Assembly (NCBI RefSeq): GCF_019693445.1
Contig: NZ_JAHRBL010000012.1
Coordinates: 58,453-122,452 of the forward strand
Direction: 5' to 3'
Source: Deinococcus aquaedulcis
GTDB lineage: Bacteria > Deinococcota > Deinococci > Deinococcales > Deinococcaceae
Length of the DNA: 64,000 nt
Made by a program: the position numbers and the translations under genes. Positions 30,326 to 45,652 of this stretch are shown one piece after another. The first letter of the stretch is position 1, and each line of letters starts with the position of its first letter. The notes under the pieces were generated by a model. It ran no database searches, was not told the DNA's origin, and was given only the letters and a program-made list of their open reading frames with translations.

Positions 30326-31294
30326 TTACCGCTGAACGCCACCCACAAGTTCCATCATGCCGGTGCCCTTTGCGGGTTGCCCGGCCCAGGTGCCCTGCAC
30401 TTCAATGGGCCCTTCCCAGTAGTCAATGCGGGTGCTGCGGCTGCGCAACTCCTGCTCGCGGCGCACGGCGCGCACGGTCAGGTCAAAGTCGTCGGCCTGC
30501 AGGCGCCAGCCCAGGGTGTAGGTGTGGCCTGCCGGACTGGTCCAGGTGTCGCCCGGGGTGGCGCGCAGGCCCGTGACGGGGCGCACCTGTCCGCCGGGGC
30601 CCACCACACTGCCGATCAATTGCGCCACCTCACCGTCCGGGCGGCGCACGCGGTACACCATCAGGTCGTCGCCGCTTTGCAGATGCACGCTGAACCAGTC
30701 CCATAGGGCCGTCTGCCCAGGAATCTGGTTGCCCCACTGGTGGTCCAGCCACGCCTGCCCCTGCACCGTCCGGCCCCCCACCATCCCTTTAAGCGCCAGG
30801 CGCGTTACCCCCTGGTAGTACAGCGCCCCCACACCGGGGCCCCCGCTGTAACCGGGCGGATGAATCACCGGGGCTTTCAGCGGCGTCAGGGTCAGGTTCA
30901 GCGGCCCCGCCTTCAGCTCGAAGGGTGCCGCAGGGCTGTTCCCCTGCTGCCGGAAGGTCCATTCGCCCTGGGCAAGTTGCAGGGGTGGAAAGGCCGCGTC
31001 ACCCGAACCCGCCGGTTGCTCCAGAAAGCTCAGGGTGCCGCTGCGCAGATCGGTCACCGCCACATGCGAGATCATCAGCGGCACGGGCAGGCGGCTGTCG
31101 CGCACCCGGAACTGCGCCCAGTGCAGGGCCAGCGCCTCTTCGGGCAGGTAGGCGCTCACGTACCACCATTCCATCGGGAAGTTGTGCGGGCCGTAGTCCG
31201 TGGCGTGGGGCAGCGCGGCGGGATCCACCGTCGTCTGAACCGGCGCGCACGCGCCCAGCAGCGCAGCGGTCAGGAGGGGCAGCAGGCGTTTCAT
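30326..31294 (-). CDS. AttH/carotenoid 1,2-hydratase-like lipoprotein
   Basis: A 322-residue protein with a lipoprotein signal (LTAALLGAC, Cys16). The body is the two-lipocalin-like AttH fold. The family hallmarks are HNFPMEWWYVSAYLP near the N-terminus, ALHWAQFRVRD, SHVAVTDLRSGTLSF, YYQGVTRLALKGMVGGRTVQ, AWLDHQWGN, WDWFSVHLQSGDDLMVY and the terminal TGMMELVG. Related proteins include the CrtC-type carotenoid hydratase and AttH; most lipid-anchored members are uncharacterised. A carotenoid role is possible in a pigmented Deinococcus, but no carotenoid gene is nearby and the signal peptide argues for an envelope location. Confidence 0.82.
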   Translation of the reverse strand: MKRLLPLLTAALLGACAPVQTTVDPAALPHATDYGPHNFPMEWWYVSAYLPEEALALHWAQFRVRDSRLPVPLMISHVAVTDLRSGTLSFLEQPAGSGDAAFPPLQLAQGEWTFRQQGNSPAAPFELKAGPLNLTLTPLKAPVIHPPGYSGGPGVGALYYQGVTRLALKGMVGGRTVQGQAWLDHQWGNQIPGQTALWDWFSVHLQSGDDLMVYRVRRPDGEVAQLIGSVVGPGGQVRPVTGLRATPGDTWTSPAGHTYTLGWRLQADDFDLTVRAVRREQELRSRSTRIDYWEGPIEVQGTWAGQPAKGTGMMELVGGVQR

Positions 31295-31336
31295 GGGGCC
31301 AGCCTAGCGCTGCAGCTGCCCGCCAGCCAGCAAAAG

Positions 31337-31370
31337 TGGGGCCGACCTTCCGCGCAGAAGGTCGGCCCCA
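31337..31370 (-). terminator. Terminator of the liv operon
   Basis: Perfect 14-bp stem TGGGGCCGACCTTC (31337-31350) with GAAGGTCGGCCCCA (31357-31370) and a 6-base loop. On the minus strand, after the livF stop (31388), it is followed by cTTTTg. It also protects the AttH gene from read-through. Confidence 0.9.
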
Positions 31371-31387
31371 GCGGGTGCGTTTCCGGT

Positions 31388-32110
31388 TTAGTCTTCGCCC
31401 AGGTAGGCCTTGCGCACGCTTTCGTCCTGCGCGATGTCGGCGGCGTTGCCACTGAGCTTGATCTCGCCGGTCTGCAGCACGTAGGCGCGGTGGGCAATGC
31501 TCAGGGCCATGTTCGCGTTCTGCTCCACCAGCAGCACGGTGGTCCCGCGCTCCTTGTTCAGCTTCACGATGATGTCGAAAATGGCTTCCACGAACAGGGG
31601 CGAGAGGCCCATGCTGGGCTCGTCCAGCAGCAGCAGCTTGGGCGCCACCATCAGGGCGCGGGCAATGGCCAGCATCTGCTGTTCGCCGCCGGACATGGTG
31701 CCGCCCAGCTGGTTCTCGCGCTCCTTCAGGCGGGGAAAGAAGGTAAAGCCCTCCTGAATGCGCTGCTCAATCACGGCGCGGTCGGTGACCGTGTAGGCGC
31801 CCACATCCAGGTTCTCGCGCACGGACAGGTCCTTGAAGATGCGCCGCCCTTCAGGCACATGGCTCATGCCCATCTGCAGGATGTGGTGGGCGGGAATCCC
31901 GGCAATGCTCACGCCGTTCATGGTGACGGTGCCGCGCTTGGGCTTCATCATGCCGCTGACCGTGCGCAGCGTGGTGGTCTTGCCAGCCCCGTTGCCGCCG
32001 ATCAGGGCCACGATCTCGCCCTCGTTCACGGTCATGGAAATGCCCTTGAGGGCGTGAATGTGGTCGTAGTAGGTGTGAACGTCGTTCAGTTCCAGCATCG
32101 CTTCAGGCAT
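31388..32110 (-). CDS. livF: Branched-chain amino-acid ABC transporter ATPase LivF
   Basis: A 240-residue ATPase: Walker A GGNGAGKTTTLRT, Q-loop region, LivF-type HVPEGRRIFKDLSVRENL, signature MSGGEQQMLAIARAL, Walker B KLLLLDEPSMGLSP, and H-loop LLVEQNANMALSIA. LivF and LivG form the ATPase pair that powers uptake through LivH/LivM. ATG 32110 overlaps the livG 3' end by 8 bases, and the SD-like GGAAGGAAGAG lies within livG. Last gene of the operon, followed by a strong terminator. Confidence 0.96.
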   Translation of the reverse strand: MPEAMLELNDVHTYYDHIHALKGISMTVNEGEIVALIGGNGAGKTTTLRTVSGMMKPKRGTVTMNGVSIAGIPAHHILQMGMSHVPEGRRIFKDLSVRENLDVGAYTVTDRAVIEQRIQEGFTFFPRLKERENQLGGTMSGGEQQMLAIARALMVAPKLLLLDEPSMGLSPLFVEAIFDIIVKLNKERGTTVLLVEQNANMALSIAHRAYVLQTGEIKLSGNAADIAQDESVRKAYLGED

Positions 32111-32908
32111 GGGGACGCTCTTCCTTCCCGTATTCGCCGGCAGCGGCGCCCCGGCCCAGATACGCTTCCATCACGCGGGGGTCGTTGCGCACCTGGTGGG
32201 GCAGCCCCTCGGCAATCTTGGTGCCGTAGTCCAGCACGGTGATGTGCTCGGACAGGGTCATCACCAGCCGCATGTCGTGTTCAATCAGGCAGACCGTCAC
32301 GCCCAGTTCGTCGCGGATGCGCCGGATCAGGGCCTTCAGGTCCTCGGTTTCGCGTGGGTTCATGCCGGCCGCCGGCTCATCCAGCAGGATCAGCTTGGGC
32401 GTGGTGGCCAGCGCGCGGGCAATTTCGAGCTTGCGCTGATCGCCGTAGGGGAGGTTGGTGGCCAGTTCCTTGCGCCACTTGCCCAGGCCCACGAAGTCCA
32501 GCATCACGCGCGCGGCGTCCCTGGCTTCCTGCTCGGAGGCGTGGAACTTCTTGGTGCGCAGCACCGCGTCTACAAAGCCGCTTTTCAGGCGCGAGTGGCG
32601 CCCCACCATGATGTTTTCCTCGCTGGTCATGGTGGAAAACAGGCGGATGTTCTGAAAGGTGCGCGCAATGCCCGCCGCTGTGACCTGATCCGGCTGCAGC
32701 CCCACCAGATTCTCGCCGGCCAGCTGGATGCTGCCCCGGGTGGGCTGGTAGATGCCGGTGACCATGTTAAAGAAGGTGGTCTTGCCTGCCCCGTTGGGCC
32801 CGATCACGCTCACGATGCTGCGTTCGGGCACGTTCATGGTCACGTCGTTCACGGCTGTCAGGCCGCCGAAGACCTTGGTAACCCCTGCGACTTCCAGAAT
32901 ATTGCCGC

Positions 32909-32912
<4 letters not shown>
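32103..32912 (-). CDS. livG: Branched-chain amino-acid ABC transporter ATPase LivG
   Basis: A 269-residue ATPase: Walker A GPNGAGKTTFFNMVTGIY, the LivG-specific ARTFQNIRLFSTMTSEENIM, an ABC signature region reading LPYGDQRKLEIARAL (the usual form in LivG rather than LSGGQ), Walker B KLILLDEPAAGMNP, and H-loop CLIEHDMRLVMTL. It pairs with LivF. The start overlaps livM by 4 bases (ATGA), so the genes are translationally coupled. The C-terminal tail (GRGAAAGEYGKEERPHA) is slightly extended compared with common LivG proteins. Confidence 0.96.
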
Positions 32913-35736
<2,824 letters not shown>

Positions 35737-36093
35737 AGAACTCAACTCCTTTCAACAGAGGGGAGGGCGCAGCCCAGCATGGGAGCGGCGCCGCAGGAAG
35801 CGGAAGGGAAGCGGGCAGGCGGGCAAGACGTGGGCTGTGGGAGGTTGTCAGAGGAACCGGTCACGGGCCGCGCCGCTTCTGAAGCCTGGGTCTGTGTGCA
35901 TGGTACTGCGCGGGTGCATCGCACGGGCAGATCGCTCACCCTGCCGTCCAGCCTTTCTGACCGAAAACTGATAAGGCTGCTCCGCTATACACATGCAAAG
36001 GGCCGGGCCGCGTGGCCCGGCCCCAGGATGGTACGGGGGTCTGCTCGGTGGTGGGTCCAGGGTGTCTAGCCGCTGGACCCACCCAGAAAAGGA
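35737..36093 (-). promoter_or_regulatory. livJ-livH intercistronic region with tandem hairpins
   Basis: Reading the minus strand after the livJ stop, two strong hairpins follow: an 11-bp stem GGTGGGTCCAG/CTGGACCCACC with a 12-base loop (36050-36083), and a 10-bp stem GGGCCGGGCC/GGCCCGGCCC (36000-36023) followed by cTTTg. They probably end or attenuate the livJ transcript, so the binding protein is made in excess over livHMGF. No convincing promoter or gene is seen in the remaining 260 bases. Confidence 0.7.
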
Positions 36094-37251
<1,158 letters not shown>

Positions 37252-37318
37252 GAATCCTCCGAATATAAATGCACGTCGGGCCTGAGAAGTTGCCCGGGTG
37301 CGGTGTAGAGATGCGGCA

Positions 37319-37347
37319 ATTTTAGAAGCGGCTTTAGGGTCTGTCAA
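37319..37347 (-). promoter_or_regulatory. Strong livJ promoter
   Basis: On the minus strand TTGACA (37342-37347) and TAAAAT (37319-37324) are separated by exactly 17 bases. Both boxes are near consensus. The leader to the livJ start is about 60 bases. Confidence 0.85.
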
Positions 37348-37780
37348 TGCGCTATTCATGAGTCAGCTTGAAATGTTTCAGTCATATTGGCAGTGCTGCG
37401 CATCATCTGTTGCGAATTTTGAACTTGGTTCGGCAATAGTTGTGCGTCAACTTGCACATCGTCTCAAAGTTAGAGCCGCCTGAGCAGGTCTGTGCGCAAG
37501 TCTGCGCTGGGTTAGGGGTGGATTGCGCCGCGCCTGCAAGAGCCAAAACGCAATCCAATGCCCCGGTTGTCTAAAGAGGAAAGGGCGAACAATCGCAATC
37601 GCAGCCCGCAGAGGTGGAGGTCCTGGCGAGGCCCGCTTGGCAGGTGACTGGTCATGGAGAATGCAGGCAGGGCGGTGTCAGACCTGTTTTTGGAGTAGGC
37701 AGGCTGTACGCAAGCAGGGGTGAGAGTCATTGTGCGGCTGGGCCATGGAACAAGGCCCCAGGACGCTCCACCCTCTCGCT
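37348..37780. other. Intergenic region without a supported gene
   Basis: About 430 bases between the livJ promoter and the small ORF downstream of glnA. It starts AT-rich (37348-37470) and becomes GC-rich. A short inverted repeat TGTGC-gtcaactt-GCACA (about 37441-37458) is the only clear structure. Open frames here are short and their codon use is not convincing. Confidence 0.5.
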
Positions 37781-37912
37781 TTATTTGTCGGCGCTGCTGG
37801 CCTTTTTCTTCCCCTTCGGCAGCTGCCAGTTCCTTAAGAAAGAGGTGGCCCACTTCTGCAGCTGCCTCTTGCGGGACTCGCTCTGTTCGCCCCAGGGCCC
37901 TGAAAGGTACAC
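37781..37912 (-). CDS. Possible 43-residue basic peptide downstream of glnA
   Basis: From GTG 37912 the minus strand encodes 43 residues. The sequence starts MYLSGPWGEQ and continues with a basic amphipathic helix (SRKRQLQKWATSFLRNWQLP) and a lysine-rich tail (KGKKKASSADK), ending at 37781. The stop of glnA is 27 bases upstream on the same strand. Support is limited: no good SD (only GAGGGT touching the start) and no known family. The clean end in a charged tail and the tryptophan-containing helix look more protein-like than random GC-rich frames. It could be a small nucleic-acid-binding or GlnA-associated peptide; that is speculation. Confidence 0.3.
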   Translation of the reverse strand: MYLSGPWGEQSESRKRQLQKWATSFLRNWQLPKGKKKASSADK

Positions 37913-37938
37913 ACCCTCAGGAACCCTGGGTGTTGCTG

Positions 37939-39294
<1,356 letters not shown>

Positions 39295-39329
39295 GACAGC
39301 GGTCCTCCGGGGGCGCGGGAAATGCCGAC

Positions 39330-39358
39330 ATGCTACGGCCTGGACAGAGCAGGGCCAA
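39330..39358 (-). promoter_or_regulatory. Candidate glnA promoter
   Basis: On the minus strand TTGGCC (39353-39358) and TAGCAT (39330-39335) are 17 bases apart, each matching four of six consensus bases, about 35 bases before the glnA start. Confidence 0.55.
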
Positions 39359-39481
39359 CTGTTTCCAAAACGTCGACCCAAAGAAGGACACTCTGCCAGA
39401 TCTGGCTAAACAAATTGCACGCTGTGGCCCGAGAACCCGGACGACCACGCTTCGTTGCCGCATCTTGTTCAGAAGTTTGCG

Positions 39482-39511
39482 TTGACCCTGCCCAGGGCTG
39501 CCTCCTATACT
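39482..39511 (+). promoter_or_regulatory. glnN promoter
   Basis: TTGACC (39482-39487) and TATACT (39506-39511) are 18 bases apart, leaving a leader of about 100 bases before glnN. The 123 bases between this and the divergent glnA promoter include an AT-rich stretch but no clear palindrome. Confidence 0.75.
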
Positions 39512-39619
39512 CGCGCAGAAGGAAGCCCGGCAGGGGGACACAGGCACAGCGGCGTGCACTTTCACGGGATGCGTCCGGCACGCCCGCTCCGCGCCCCCCG
39601 CCCGCGCACAGGGAGCGAC

Positions 39620-41776
<2,157 letters not shown>

Positions 41777-41792
41777 GGCGGGTAGGCATCAA

Positions 41793-41826
41793 GCGCCCTG
41801 GAACGGAGGTTCCGGGGTGCTTTTTT
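41793..41826 (+). terminator. glnN terminator
   Basis: An imperfect GC hairpin (41793-41820; core GGAAC paired with GTTCC, outer GCGCCC with GGGGTGC) is followed by TTTTTT (41821-41826). Confidence 0.8.
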
Positions 41827-41892
41827 GGGATGTCGGGAAACAGGGACAGGCAGGCGTGGGCTTGACACGCCAATCAGTTCAGCGTAGGTCGC

Positions 41893-41955
41893 CCCACAGC
41901 CCACAGCCCACAGCCCACAGCCCACAGCCCACAGCCCACAGCCCACAGCCCACAG
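41893..41955. repeat. Tandem array of nine 7-bp units (CCCACAG)
   Basis: Nine uninterrupted identical copies of CCCACAG cover 63 bases. The array ends 3 bases before the -10 box TACACT (41959-41964) of the AAC(3)-like gene, so any -35 contact falls inside the repeat. Perfect heptamers of this kind are prone to slippage. Confidence 0.95.
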
Positions 41956-41958
41956 CGG

Positions 41959-41964
41959 TACACT
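41959..41964 (+). promoter_or_regulatory. -10 box of the leaderless AAC(3)-like gene
   Basis: TACACT, six bases before the GTG start at 41971. There is no SD. The upstream DNA is the heptamer array, with no -35 box of its own apart from repeat sequence. Confidence 0.65.
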
Positions 41965-41970
41965 AAATCC

Positions 41971-42783
41971 GTGCTGAACCTGCTGCGCCGACCTGCTGTG
42001 ACCCCTGCCGAACTGGACGAGGGACTGGCGGCGCTGGGGCTGGATGGCTCGCAGCATGTGATCGTGCATGCCAGCCTGAAATCGTTCGGCACGCTGGACG
42101 GCGGGGCCAAGGCGGTGGTGGACGCCCTGGCTGCCCGCACGGCCACGGTGGTGGCCCCAGCCTTTACCTACAGCACGCTGCTCACACGGCCTACCTCGGT
42201 CACGCACGCGCGTTTTCACCGGACCTCGCGGGTCAGCCGGGATATTGGGCGGGTGCCGCAGGAACTGGTGGACCGTCCCGAAGCCCAGCGGTCTTTCCAC
42301 CCTACCCTCAGCTTTATCGCGCTGGGCCAGGAAGCCGGGCGGATTACTCAGGCGCAGACCCTGCAAAGCCCCTACCAGCCCATCGGCGCCCTGTACGACC
42401 TGGACGGCTACGCCCTGCTGATGGGCGTGGATTTTGGCAGCAACACCAGCGTGCATTACGGCGAGCATCTGGCCGGGATGCCGCTGCTGACCCGGTATGT
42501 GCCGCTGGGCGGGCAGGTGGTGCCCACCGCCTTCCCCAACTGCTCGGCCGATTTCGACAACCTTGCCCCGCAGGTGCACCTGGGCCTGCGCAGCGTGCAG
42601 GTGGGCAGCGCCACGCTGCGGCTGTACCGGGTGCGGCGGCTGGTAGACACCACCGTGCGCCTCCTGCAGCAGGACCCGGAAGCCCTGCTGTGCACCTACC
42701 GCTCCTGCCGCTGCCAGGAGGTGCGCGCTCTGGTGCGCGAGCAGGGCCTGATCCCGCGCCGCCACGTGGGTCTGGTCAGCTGA
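41971..42783 (+). CDS. AAC(3)-family N-acetyltransferase
   Basis: A 270-residue protein of the aminoglycoside 3-N-acetyltransferase family: VIVHASLKSFGTLDGGAKAV, VVAPAFTYSTLL, RRTS-type region FHRTSRVSRDIGRVPQELV, SFHPTLSFIALGQEA, the CoA/substrate block SPYQPIGALYDLDGYALLMG, and NTSVHYGEHLAGMP, which carries the conserved catalytic His/Glu. True AAC(3) enzymes acetylate aminoglycosides; many chromosomal homologues have other or unknown substrates, so resistance cannot be inferred. A C-terminal cysteine cluster (LCTYRSCRCQE) is unusual. GTG start, leaderless, behind the 9x7-bp array. Confidence 0.88.
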   Translation: MLNLLRRPAVTPAELDEGLAALGLDGSQHVIVHASLKSFGTLDGGAKAVVDALAARTATVVAPAFTYSTLLTRPTSVTHARFHRTSRVSRDIGRVPQELVDRPEAQRSFHPTLSFIALGQEAGRITQAQTLQSPYQPIGALYDLDGYALLMGVDFGSNTSVHYGEHLAGMPLLTRYVPLGGQVVPTAFPNCSADFDNLAPQVHLGLRSVQVGSATLRLYRVRRLVDTTVRLLQQDPEALLCTYRSCRCQEVRALVREQGLIPRRHVGLVS

Positions 42784-42926
42784 GAGCGGCACGCGGATCA
42801 CTTGAGGGGCAGGCACCCAGCGTCGCCGGGGAAACGAAGTGAGACGCCGGGAAAGGCAGCGGCGCGGGTGGCCTGGAGGCGCCACAGGTTGATCCTGCAG
42901 TGAAGCTGTCCCCGGCTGTGCTCCTC

Positions 42927-43907
42927 TTACCCCAGCCGTTTTTCGCTGCTGTGGCCGGGGCGCACCTTCAGCTCGGGGCGCACGTGGTGGGCTGCGTGGT
43001 TGGCCGCCACCGCCGCCTGCGCCAGTCCCACGGAAATCAGCTTGAAGTCCCCGCCAGACTGCGCGGCGTCCCCAGCCACGAACACGCCCGCCAGCGCGGT
43101 GGTCCCGCCCGGCCCATCGGGGACATACTCGCCCTGCCAGTCCAGCGGCCAGCCCAGGGTGGGGGAGAGGTCAGGCAGGTAACCATTCAGAACCAGCACC
43201 GTGTCGGCGGGGACGGTCTGGGCCTCGCCATTCACCGTCAGGTGCGCGGCGCCTGGACTCAAGGCATTCAGGGTGGCAGGGGCCAGGATCCGCAGGCGGC
43301 CCCCGGCCTGCGCGGCCCCCAGAGCTTCCAGCTCGGCCGGCCGGCCCCGGAATCCGGCGCGGCGGTGAGTCAGGGTGACCAGGGCGCCGGCCTCGCTCAG
43401 CTCCAGCGCGGCGCGGGTGGTCTGTGGCACGCCACCCACCACCAGCACGCGGCGGCCCCGCAGGGTGGCGGGATCGGGCAGGTCAGTGCGCACGTCGGGG
43501 TGCTCGCCGGGCACGCGGGCCTCGCGGGGCAGCAGTGCGCCCATACCGGGGGCCAGAACCACCGCCTTGGCCGTGAAGGTGCCGAGGCCAGCCGGGGTCT
43601 GGGCCTGCACCTGCCAGCTCCCGTCCACCCGGCTGAGGCCCTGGGCCAGCGTGTGCAGGTGCCACGCCACGGGCAGTCCGTCCAGTTGCCGCACCAGCCC
43701 GGCCACCACCTCGGCGGCGGGGGTGGCCGGCAGGCCCGGCACGTCGTACACGCGCTTGTCGGGGTACAGGGCACTCAGCTGGCCGCCGGGTTCGCCCCGG
43801 GCGTCCAGCAGCCGCACCTGCAGCCCGCGCCACGCCGCGTAGAACGCTGCGTGCAGCCCGGCCGGGCCAGCCCCGATCACCACCACATCTGCGTGCAGGT
43901 CCGTCAT
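42927..43907 (-). CDS. Ferredoxin/flavodoxin-NADP reductase, thioredoxin-reductase-like (type 2)
   Basis: A 326-residue flavoprotein. FAD motif VVVIGAGPAGLHAAFYAAWRG (in short, GAGPAGLHAA), then EPGGQLSALYPDKRVYDVPG, which is characteristic of TrxR-like ferredoxin-NADP reductases. The NADPH motif is VLVVGGVPQTTRAALEL (GGVPQT is a degenerate form of GxGxxA), and the C-terminal motif is GVFVAGDAAQSGGDFKLISV. The CxxC disulfide of true thioredoxin reductases is absent. These enzymes pass electrons between NADPH and ferredoxin or flavodoxin. The second dinucleotide motif is weaker than usual, so NADPH use is less certain. It lies 74 bases upstream of another flavin reductase gene on the same strand. 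Confidence 0.85.
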   Translation of the reverse strand: MTDLHADVVVIGAGPAGLHAAFYAAWRGLQVRLLDARGEPGGQLSALYPDKRVYDVPGLPATPAAEVVAGLVRQLDGLPVAWHLHTLAQGLSRVDGSWQVQAQTPAGLGTFTAKAVVLAPGMGALLPREARVPGEHPDVRTDLPDPATLRGRRVLVVGGVPQTTRAALELSEAGALVTLTHRRAGFRGRPAELEALGAAQAGGRLRILAPATLNALSPGAAHLTVNGEAQTVPADTVLVLNGYLPDLSPTLGWPLDWQGEYVPDGPGGTTALAGVFVAGDAAQSGGDFKLISVGLAQAAVAANHAAHHVRPELKVRPGHSSEKRLG

Positions 43908-43981
43908 GGCCGCGAGTATGCCAGAGAGGCGGCACAGAAAACGTCCCCGGCGCGGCAGGCCAGGGACGGGAAAGGGTGGGG

Positions 43982-45343
43982 TCAGCTCTTGCGAATGCCC
44001 AGCATCAGTTCGCGGTGCACCACCTTGGCGCGGGGACGGCCCAGGGCCTTGCCCTGCTCCAGCTCGTGGGCGTCCAGCGCCTGCCAGTCTTCAAAGGAGT
44101 ACACATGCACGCCCTTGCCGCGCAGCAGGGCCTCCACGGCGTCCCGGTCCGGCTGCGCCGCTGGGGGCAGCGCGCCGGCCTGGGCGTCGGCCAGCAGGCC
44201 CGCCACGGTGTCGGTGGCGTCCTTGCGGTTGGTGCCTACCACGCCGCTGGGCCCGCGCTTGATCCAGCCGGCGGTGTACTCACCGGGGCGGCCGTCCACG
44301 CGACCCTCTGTGTTGGGAATCACGCCGCGTTTTTCGTCGAAGGGAACCCCACTCAGGGCCACACCCCGGTAGCCCACGCTGCGCAGCACCATCTGCACGG
44401 GCAGCACCTCGTATTCGCCGGTGCCCACCGCGTTGCCGCCCTCGTCCAGGCGGTTGCGTTCTACCTTCAGGCCGCCCACGCGCCCCTGGCCGTCGTCCAG
44501 AATTTCCACGGGCGACACCAGAAAGCGCAGGTGCACGCGCCGGGGCTTGCCTTCAGCCTCGCGCGCCGCAAAGTCGCGCAGCACTTCCACATTCTTCTTC
44601 TTGGTGTTGTCCGTGATGGCCGCTTCCTCGGCGTCGGTCAAGGCAATCTCAGCCGGGTTCACCACCGGCTCGGCGTCGCTGAGCTCGCCAAACTCGCGCA
44701 GTTCCTTGGTGGTAAAGGCCGCCTGGGCAGGCCCCCGGCGCCCCAGAATCCAGATGTCGCGCACGTGGCTGTGTTCCAGGGCGTCCAGCGCGTGGGCGGC
44801 GATGTCGCTCTCGTGCAGCTCCTGGGTGGTCTTGGCCAGAATGCGGCTCACGTCCAGCGCCACGTTGCCCACACCCACCACGGCCACGCCGCTGGCGTGC
44901 AGGACCATCTCGCGCGCCGCCGCGTCGGGGTGGCCGTTGTACCACGCTACGAATTCGGTGGCGCTCATGCTGCCGGCCAGATCCTCGCCGGGAATGCCCA
45001 GGCGGCGGTCGCTGCTCGCCCCCACCGCGTACAGCAGGGCGTCGTAGTGGGCGCGGGCGTCCTCGTAGGTGAGATCCGTGCCGAATTCCACGTTGCCGAA
45101 AAAGCGCACGCGGGGGTCGGCCAGTGTCTTTTCAAAGCCCCGGGTCACGCTCTTGATGGTCAGGTGGTCCGGCGCCACCCCGTAGCGCACCAGGCCATAC
45201 GGCGTGGGCAGGCGGTCGTAGACATCCACCTGCACGGGCACGGCGGTCTGTTTCAGCAGCGCTTCGGCGGCAAAAACGCCGCTGGGGCCGCTGCCAATCA
45301 CGGCCACGCGCAGGGGACGGGCTTCGGTGTAGGTCACGTTCAC
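43982..45343 (-). CDS. FprA-like ferredoxin-NADP reductase (adrenodoxin-reductase family)
   Basis: A 453-residue FAD/NADPH enzyme: FAD motif VAVIGSGPSGVFAAEALLK, YDRLPTPYGLVRYGVAPDH (family hallmark), FFGNVEFGTDLTYED, VGASSDRRLGIPGEDL, FVAWYNGHPD, the NADPH motif VVGVGNVALDVSRIL, GRRGPAQAAFTTKELREF, and the late FAD block GWIKRGPSGVVGTNRKDA. It feeds electrons from NADPH to ferredoxin. The start is GTG 45343: on the minus strand TACACT (45350-45355) lies six bases upstream, the leaderless pattern. The C-terminal part (about 385-453) includes KGVHVYSFEDWQALD, also typical. Confidence 0.93.
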   Translation of the reverse strand: MNVTYTEARPLRVAVIGSGPSGVFAAEALLKQTAVPVQVDVYDRLPTPYGLVRYGVAPDHLTIKSVTRGFEKTLADPRVRFFGNVEFGTDLTYEDARAHYDALLYAVGASSDRRLGIPGEDLAGSMSATEFVAWYNGHPDAAAREMVLHASGVAVVGVGNVALDVSRILAKTTQELHESDIAAHALDALEHSHVRDIWILGRRGPAQAAFTTKELREFGELSDAEPVVNPAEIALTDAEEAAITDNTKKKNVEVLRDFAAREAEGKPRRVHLRFLVSPVEILDDGQGRVGGLKVERNRLDEGGNAVGTGEYEVLPVQMVLRSVGYRGVALSGVPFDEKRGVIPNTEGRVDGRPGEYTAGWIKRGPSGVVGTNRKDATDTVAGLLADAQAGALPPAAQPDRDAVEALLRGKGVHVYSFEDWQALDAHELEQGKALGRPRAKVVHRELMLGIRKS

Positions 45344-45652
45344 CGGCTGAGTGTACGCACACCCGGGGCGCGCTGGGAATGCCAACTGTCCAGCGATGAC
45401 GGTTTGAGGGTGTCACTGTTCTAGGCAGAGGGGGGTGTTCAACGTGCCGCTGTCTGCCTAGGCACACGCGTTTCTTAAGAACCCTTCAGCACTCTCTCTT
45501 CTCCAGTGAGAAAAAGTGTGCAAGATGAAGAACGTTCGGGGCGGGGTGTCTTCACCTGCGTCCCCGTGAAAATCGGCCCGTCGCCTTGGCCTTGTGTGTC
45601 TCTGGCGCAGCCCTGGGAGGGGGTGCGGGGCAGGAAAAAAGGGGGAAACAAC
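45344..45652. promoter_or_regulatory. Divergent control region with a 9-bp inverted repeat
   Basis: About 310 bases. The -10 box of the FprA-like gene is at 45350-45355 (minus strand). At 45421-45461 the arms CTAGGCAGA and TCTGCCTAG form a 9-bp inverted repeat with a 23-base loop. It sits between the two divergent genes and could be an operator. The part nearest the metzincin-like gene is purine-rich (GGAAAAAAGGGGGAAACAAC). No gene is supported. Confidence 0.5.

Noticed and set aside
41893..41955. Heptamer array considered as a CRISPR or as coding sequence (LWAVGCG repeats on the minus strand)
   Set aside because: There are no spacers, the units are only 7 bp, and no cas gene is near. The minus-strand frame is a translation of simple repeats without start signals.
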